DNA from: Candidatus Nomurabacteria bacterium
GTDB lineage: Bacteria > Patescibacteriota > Saccharimonadia > Saccharimonadales > Saccharimonadaceae
Length of the DNA: 64,000 bases
NCBI GenBank assembly: GCA_031257295.1
Contig: JAIROX010000003.1
Coordinates: forward strand, 1-64,000
Direction: 5' to 3'
Made by a program: the position numbers and the translations under genes. The stretch's first letter is position 1; every line of letters starts with the position of its first letter. The notes beneath the pieces are model-generated. The model made no database searches and had not been told where the DNA came from. It was given only the letters and a program-made list of their open reading frames with translations. This document shows positions 59,729 through 64,000 of this stretch, piece by piece.

Positions 59729-62584
59729 ATGAAGCGTTATAATCCACAAGAAATTGAAGCCAAGTGGCAAGAGGTTTGGGCCGATGGCAAAACTTACGAA
59801 GTAAGTGATAAAGCCGACCGACCCAAGGCATATGTGTGCGAAATGTTCCCGTACCCATCAGGGGCAGGCTTGCATGTTGGCCACGTACGCAACTTTATGA
59901 TTGTTGATGCTATCGCACGGTTTTATCGCCAACTAGGGCACAACGTAATGCGCCCCTTTGGCTACGACACATTTGGCCTGCCGGCCGAAAATTACGCTAT
60001 CAAAACTGGCCTGCCACCACAAGAAACTACGCTAACCAACATCAACCATTTTCGCGAGCAGTTTAAGCGCATGGGCATGGGCGTGGATTGGTCACGCGAG
60101 ACCAACACGAGTGACCCCGAATATTACCGCTGGACACAATGGATTTTCGCCCGGCTATATGAAAAGGGCTTGGCTTATCAGGCCGAGAACTTTCAGTGGT
60201 GGTGCCCGCACGACAAAACCGTGTTGGCCAACGAACAAGTTGAGGGTGGTAAGTGCTGGCGCTGTGGCAACGAAGTCGAAAAAAAGCGCATGAAACAATG
60301 GTTCTTTAAGATCACGGCTTATGCCGATGAGCTGCTGGATGAAATCGATAATCTTGACTGGCCTGAAAAAATTAAAACTATGCAACGCAACTGGATCGGA
60401 CGTTCTGAAGGTGCCGAGATTGAGTTTGTTGTAAAAAACACAACACGCAAGGTACGAGTTTTCACCACCCGCCCTGACACGATTTTTGGCGCTACATTCA
60501 TGGTGCTGGCACCCGAACACCCACTGGTCAGCCGGCTTACAAACGACAAAACCCGCAAAGCAGTAGGTAAGTACGTTACCGAAGCTATGCGCAAAACTGA
60601 GGTTGAGCGCCAAGAAAACAAGCAAAAAACCGGTGTGTTCACTGGCTCATATGCCATCAACCCCGCTACGGGCGAGCCGATTCCGATCTGGGTGGCTGAC
60701 TACGTGTTAGCTACTTACGGCGAAGGGGCCATCATGGCTGTTCCAGCCCACGACGAGCGCGACTACGAATTTGCCGAAAAGTTCAAATTACCCATTAAGC
60801 AGGTGATTCGCCCGCTGGTGACTGGCGAAAAAAATGAAGATGCTATTAGAAGAAACGTGATCTCTGCAGTTGTTAAGCGTCCAAGTGACGGAAAGTTCCT
60901 ATTTGTGAAATGGCATAAGTTTGGCTGGATCAGCCCGGTTATTGGTGGCATCGACCCTGGCGAAGCTGTTGAAGAAGCTGCTGTTCGCGAGGTTTTTGAA
61001 GAAACTGGTTACAGAACGAGGTTTATCAAAAAACTAGGTGGTGAGGTTGAGAAATACTTCTTTGCCGAAAATAAAGGTGAATGGCGACATGCGATTAGCC
61101 AACCCGTATTGTTAGAGCTAACCGAAGAGACGCCGAGTGCTGTGAGCGCCGCTGAGAAGAAAATCCAGGAGCCTGTATGGTTAACACACGACGAAGCTAT
61201 GGAGCAAGTTACGCACCCAGATAACAAGATTGGTTTGGATAGGTTTACTAATGGCGTGAAGAACTATGGTCTTGAGGGCACGATGATGAATTCGGGTGCG
61301 TTTGACGGTCGGCAGAGCTCAGAGGTCCGCGAAGATATTGTGGCCTGGTTGGAAGAACAGGGTGTGGGCAAGAGTAAAACTACCTACCGCATGCGCGACT
61401 GGCTGATAAGCCGTCAGCGCTACTGGGGTTGCCCGATCCCGATTGCTTACGATGCGGCAGGTAAAGCGCATCTGATCCCTGATGACCAGCTGCCGGTGCT
61501 ATTACCCAAGATTACCGATTATCAGCCCGACGACAGTGGTCGCTCGGCACTAGCTAAAGACAAAAAATGGCTCAAGGTAACGATTGACGGCCAAGAAATG
61601 ACTCGCGAAACCGACACTATGGACGGCTACGCTTGCTCGAGCTGGTACTTGCTGCGCTACTGCGACCCCAAAAACGCCAAACAGGCCTGGGATAAGCAAA
61701 AAGTCGACTATTGGAGCCCGGTAGATTTTTATGTGGGCGGCGATCATGCGGTGGCACACCTACTTTATGTGCGTTTTTGGTGCAAGTTCTTTGCCGACGA
61801 AGGGCTGCTCGGCTTTCGTGAGCCAGTCAAACGTCTGCTTTATAACGGATATATCAACGCGCCTGACGGCAAAAAAATGAGCAAAAGCAAGGGCAACGTA
61901 ATTGACCCGCTCGACATTGTCGACCAAGGCTATGGCGCTGATGCGCTGCGTGTTTACGAACTGTTCATTGGGCCGTACGAGCTAGATGCTGCTTGGGACC
62001 CACGGGGCATTGGCGGCGTTTATCGCTTTTTGAACCGCGTTTGGACGGTGACGCAGGAGTACTTGGCTGCAAGTTCAGCAAAGGGCGGCGACCCTGCCGA
62101 CCTGCTCAAGGCTCAACATTCCACCGCTAAGCGTGTCACCGAAGACTTGCATCGTAACAGTTTCAACACGGCCATTGCGGCGTTGATGGAATATGTCAAC
62201 GAGCTTTATAAGCTGAAAACTAGCGGTTTCTCGCCCGAGTGGCAAGAGGCGCTCGAGACTTTAGTTAAGCTGCTAGCGCCGTTTGCGCCGCACATTGCCA
62301 ACGAGCTTTTCGAGCAGCTGGGTCATAGCGAGTCGATTGAAGAGGCCGGTTGGCCCAAGTGGGACGATAGTTACTTGGTGGCTAGCGAGGTTGAAGTGGT
62401 GGTGCAGGTGAACGGCAAGTTGCGTGCTAAGTTTAGCGTGCCAGCCGACACGGCAGTGGATGAAGATGAAATTAAAAAGCTTGCCCTATCCCAAGAAAAC
62501 GTCCAAAACTTCGTTAGTGGCAAACAGGTGGTCAAGACCATCTATATTGCCAAGAATCACCTTATAAATATAGTGGTGAAATAG
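59729..62584 (+). CDS. leuS: Leucyl-tRNA synthetase with inserted Nudix domain
   Basis: 951 aa, about 90 more than E. coli LeuRS. HIGH motif GLHVGHVRNF, CP1 editing domain (FTTRPDTIFGATF, EGAIMAVPAHDERDYEF), KMSKS motif GKKMSKSKGN, anticodon helices and C-terminal VQVNGKLRAKF. Between IKQVI (about 356) and the usual TMMNSGAFDG (about 518), residues about 373-510 form a Nudix fold. Its intact box is GGIDPGEAVEEAAV then REVFEETGY (406-428), matching G-x5-E-x7-R-E-U-x-E-E-x-G-U. The synthetase charges tRNA-Leu; the Nudix role is unknown. Confidence 0.95.
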   Translation: MKRYNPQEIEAKWQEVWADGKTYEVSDKADRPKAYVCEMFPYPSGAGLHVGHVRNFMIVDAIARFYRQLGHNVMRPFGYDTFGLPAENYAIKTGLPPQETTLTNINHFREQFKRMGMGVDWSRETNTSDPEYYRWTQWIFARLYEKGLAYQAENFQWWCPHDKTVLANEQVEGGKCWRCGNEVEKKRMKQWFFKITAYADELLDEIDNLDWPEKIKTMQRNWIGRSEGAEIEFVVKNTTRKVRVFTTRPDTIFGATFMVLAPEHPLVSRLTNDKTRKAVGKYVTEAMRKTEVERQENKQKTGVFTGSYAINPATGEPIPIWVADYVLATYGEGAIMAVPAHDERDYEFAEKFKLPIKQVIRPLVTGEKNEDAIRRNVISAVVKRPSDGKFLFVKWHKFGWISPVIGGIDPGEAVEEAAVREVFEETGYRTRFIKKLGGEVEKYFFAENKGEWRHAISQPVLLELTEETPSAVSAAEKKIQEPVWLTHDEAMEQVTHPDNKIGLDRFTNGVKNYGLEGTMMNSGAFDGRQSSEVREDIVAWLEEQGVGKSKTTYRMRDWLISRQRYWGCPIPIAYDAAGKAHLIPDDQLPVLLPKITDYQPDDSGRSALAKDKKWLKVTIDGQEMTRETDTMDGYACSSWYLLRYCDPKNAKQAWDKQKVDYWSPVDFYVGGDHAVAHLLYVRFWCKFFADEGLLGFREPVKRLLYNGYINAPDGKKMSKSKGNVIDPLDIVDQGYGADALRVYELFIGPYELDAAWDPRGIGGVYRFLNRVWTVTQEYLAASSAKGGDPADLLKAQHSTAKRVTEDLHRNSFNTAIAALMEYVNELYKLKTSGFSPEWQEALETLVKLLAPFAPHIANELFEQLGHSESIEEAGWPKWDDSYLVASEVEVVVQVNGKLRAKFSVPADTAVDEDEIKKLALSQENVQNFVSGKQVVKTIYIAKNHLINIVVK

Positions 62585-62672
62585 CACCACTTAACAAGCC
62601 TCACCCAAGAGAATACCCCCATTGTAGCACACATGATATGTTTTGTCAAGTCTAGAGGCTGGGCGAGCTATG

Positions 62673-62681
62673 TGGTATACT
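62673..62681 (+). promoter_or_regulatory. Extended -10 promoter for the rpmF-nusB operon
   Basis: TGGTATACT; no good -35 at 17 bp. A start near 62688 leaves a 42-nt leader with AAAGGAG before ATG 62730. The rest of 62585-62729 contains no gene. Confidence 0.6.
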
Positions 62682-62729
62682 AAGATGCAAGATAACAACC
62701 AAACCTCTAAATCAAAAGGAGCACATTAG

Positions 62730-62879
62730 ATGGCAGAGCCAAAAAAACAGAGTAGCCCAAGGAAAACCGGTACGCGCCGTAGTCACTTGAGGCTTAAGTT
62801 AGCGCGCGCGGTCAACCGCACTTCACCAGTTAAGGCTTTTGAAACTAAAAAGCAATCTAGCAAGAACGTAAGTAAGTAG
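62730..62879 (+). CDS. rpmF: Ribosomal protein bL32
   Basis: 49 aa. [23 protein letters not shown] matches the conserved bL32 start (M-A-x-P-K-x-x-x-S-x-x-R...R-R-S/A-H). The rest is basic, with no zinc-binding cysteines (a Cys-free variant). It is a 50S subunit protein. A good Shine-Dalgarno (AAAGGAG) precedes it and nusB follows 7 nt later. Confidence 0.85.
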   Translation: MAEPKKQSSPRKTGTRRSHLRLKLARAVNRTSPVKAFETKKQSSKNVSK

Positions 62880-62886
62880 GTGGGAC

Positions 62887-63387
62887 ATGGCATCAAATAG
62901 ACACCTGGGTAGAATTGTAGCGCTGCAAACACTTTATGAATATGAATTTCGGGTGCGCAGCGAAGACCAGTCAGCTGATATTCAGGAAATCATGTTAAAA
63001 AATATTGATCCGTATGAAAACAGCCTGGGCGATAAAGAGTTCGTGCATGAGCTAGTGAATGGCGTGTTTGAGCACCTGCAAGACCTCGACGAAAAGATTC
63101 AACCTATGGCACCAGAGTGGCCGCTCGATCAAATCAGCGCTATCGATCGCAACACTTTGCGTATAGGCGTATACGAGCTGATTTACGCAAAAGATACCGT
63201 GCCACCCAAGGTGGCTATCAATGAGGCGGTCGAGCTGGCCAAGGCTTTTGGCTCAGACAACTCCAGCAAGTTCGTTAATGGCGTGCTGGGTACTGCCTAC
63301 AAGCAATTTGTAGAAGGAATAACAGATGACAGCAAAGAACAATCAGAGACCGGAACCGAAAAAGCCGGCCAAGAAAACGGAGAGTAA
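62887..63387 (+). CDS. nusB: Transcription antitermination factor NusB
   Basis: 166 aa. R-x-x-A-L-Q-x-L-Y-type start ([15 protein letters not shown]), [19 protein letters not shown] and [27 protein letters not shown] are the NusB core. It acts with NusA/E/G in rRNA antitermination. A Lys/Glu/Gln-rich tail follows and overlaps the next gene by 62 nt. Confidence 0.95.
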   Translation: MASNRHLGRIVALQTLYEYEFRVRSEDQSADIQEIMLKNIDPYENSLGDKEFVHELVNGVFEHLQDLDEKIQPMAPEWPLDQISAIDRNTLRIGVYELIYAKDTVPPKVAINEAVELAKAFGSDNSSKFVNGVLGTAYKQFVEGITDDSKEQSETGTEKAGQENGE

Positions 63388-63904
63388 TACCGGTAGCGAA
63401 AAGTCGGGCAGGTTCGACAAGCTACGCGGTATTTTGAAGGGGCGCCGGCCACAAATTAAGGTGGTGGGCCGCGAAACTACTTCAGGTGGGATTGTGTTTC
63501 GGCCTTCTAAAAAAACTCCGGGCGATATAGAAATCTTATTGATTGGCGACATTAAGCGGCGCTGGACCATTCCCAAGGGGCATGTTGAACCGGGTGAAAC
63601 TACCAAGCAAACTGCCATTCGTGAGATTGGCGAAGAGGTGGGGCTAAAAGATGTTGAAGTGATTGACTGGCTGGGCAAGACCGAGTTTAAATATCGTCGT
63701 GTCGATAAGCTAGTGCTCATGACTATGCATGTTTACCTAATGCGCGCCCGCGGCGATACCGATGCTGTCGTGCCTGAGGAGTGGATGACTAATGCTAAGT
63801 GGTTTAGCTTTAGCGAGGCGTTAAATGAAATTGAATACGAAGATATTGGCGACTTGATGTTGCTGGCGCGGCGCAAGGTTCGCGAGTTAGGAGCGGCCAA
63901 GTGA
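63326..63904 (+). CDS. Nudix hydrolase
   Basis: 192 aa. A basic, disordered N-terminus (about 1-45) precedes the Nudix domain (about 50-185). Its box is [14 protein letters not shown] then REIGEEVGL, matching the consensus, and IPKG upstream is typical of Ap4A/MutT-type enzymes. It hydrolyses nucleoside-diphosphate-linked compounds; substrate not determined. It starts inside nusB after GAAGGAA and overlaps rnc (GTGA). Confidence 0.87.
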   Translation: MTAKNNQRPEPKKPAKKTESNTGSEKSGRFDKLRGILKGRRPQIKVVGRETTSGGIVFRPSKKTPGDIEILLIGDIKRRWTIPKGHVEPGETTKQTAIREIGEEVGLKDVEVIDWLGKTEFKYRRVDKLVLMTMHVYLMRARGDTDAVVPEEWMTNAKWFSFSEALNEIEYEDIGDLMLLARRKVRELGAAK

Positions 63905-64000
63905 CACCACAGCAAAAACAAGCCTATCAAGATTTTGCTAGCGAAAAATTAGGCTTTGAATTTAACGATGTAGACTTGCTGATTACGGCGCTAACGCACC
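63901..64000 (+). CDS. rnc: Ribonuclease III, N-terminal part (runs off the window)
   Basis: GTG start overlapping the Nudix stop. The visible 33 codons read QDFASEKLGFEFNDVDLL followed by ITALTH, matching the conserved RNase III opening (L-G-Y-x-F-x-x-x-x-L-L-x-x-A-L-T-H). RNase III cuts double-stranded RNA, including rRNA precursors, which fits its place after nusB. Confidence 0.8.
   Translation, partial: MTPQQKQAYQDFASEKLGFEFNDVDLLITALTH

Noticed and set aside
1-64000. CRISPR array, prophage, transposon or recoded UGA
   Set aside because: No spaced direct repeats, integrase, transposase or terminal repeats were seen; UGA serves as a normal stop in many genes, so SR1/Gracilibacteria-type recoding does not apply.

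Overview
The window looks like chromosome from a Candidatus Saccharibacteria (TM7) or closely related Patescibacteria/CPR genome. The case rests on gene content and style. There are many compact housekeeping genes, several overlapping by 4 nt, and UGA is used as an ordinary stop. Surface layers are Gram-positive-like, with WxL-type, LysM-CHAP and FISUMP proteins. Several proteins have family-typical CPR forms. No biosynthetic pathways other than cell-wall ligases are visible. The taxonomic call is an inference from these traits, not from a marker-gene search. No rRNA, CRISPR array, prophage or insertion sequence was seen. Five tRNA genes are present: Val-TAC, Phe-GAA, Leu-TAA, Cys-GCA and Gly-GCC.

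Layout. 1-4141: a WxL-like surface locus (WxL-domain protein, two DUF916-type partners, an Ig-like anchored protein). 4192-8170: tRNA-Val, ZIP metal transporter, GalU, a small membrane protein with a structured leader, exonuclease I. 8240-18181: UvrA, HAD hydrolase, bL25, ABC exporter, PfkB-like protein, FISUMP surface protein, UvrC. 18200-27895: FtsA/PilM-like ATPase, baseplate-J-like membrane protein, RuvX, MltG, an ABC-2 exporter with a YxeA-like partner, LysM-CHAP hydrolase, Obg. 27988-32469: a 1493-residue surface protein. 32529-38682: RarA, alpha/beta hydrolase, MurF-like ligase, Ddl, slipin, methyltransferase. 38739-44429: tRNAs, HisS with a putative attenuator, deformylase, P-type ATPase, peptidase E. 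44559-54104: LemA, HtpX, a membrane protein, LigA, HD protein, unknown membrane proteins, M29 aminopeptidase, histidine phosphatase. 54120-64000: enolase, RRM protein, a candidate ncRNA, HdeD-like protein, MurF, an anchored pilin-like fusion, LeuRS with an inserted Nudix domain, bL32, NusB, Nudix hydrolase, and the start of RNase III.

Expression pattern. Genes fall into two classes. One class has a real leader and a good Shine-Dalgarno. The other has an extended -10 box (TGnTAnnnT-like) ending 7-8 nt before the start codon, which predicts leaderless mRNAs; fifteen genes on both strands fit. Two surface-protein genes have promoters whose 17-bp spacer ends in a run of eight G directly against TATAAT, suggesting length-variable promoters. 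hisS is preceded by a leaderless His-rich leader peptide (HHSHH) and mutually exclusive antiterminator and terminator hairpins.

Other standout items are: a 17-mer palindrome-like word found exactly three times, each time inside a DNA-repair gene (uvrA, uvrC, rarA); a LeuRS editing domain carrying an intact Nudix box; LigA without its zinc-finger cysteines; and a giant surface protein in which two TIG domains appear split by inserted domains. Functional claims are by motif recognition and have not been database-checked.
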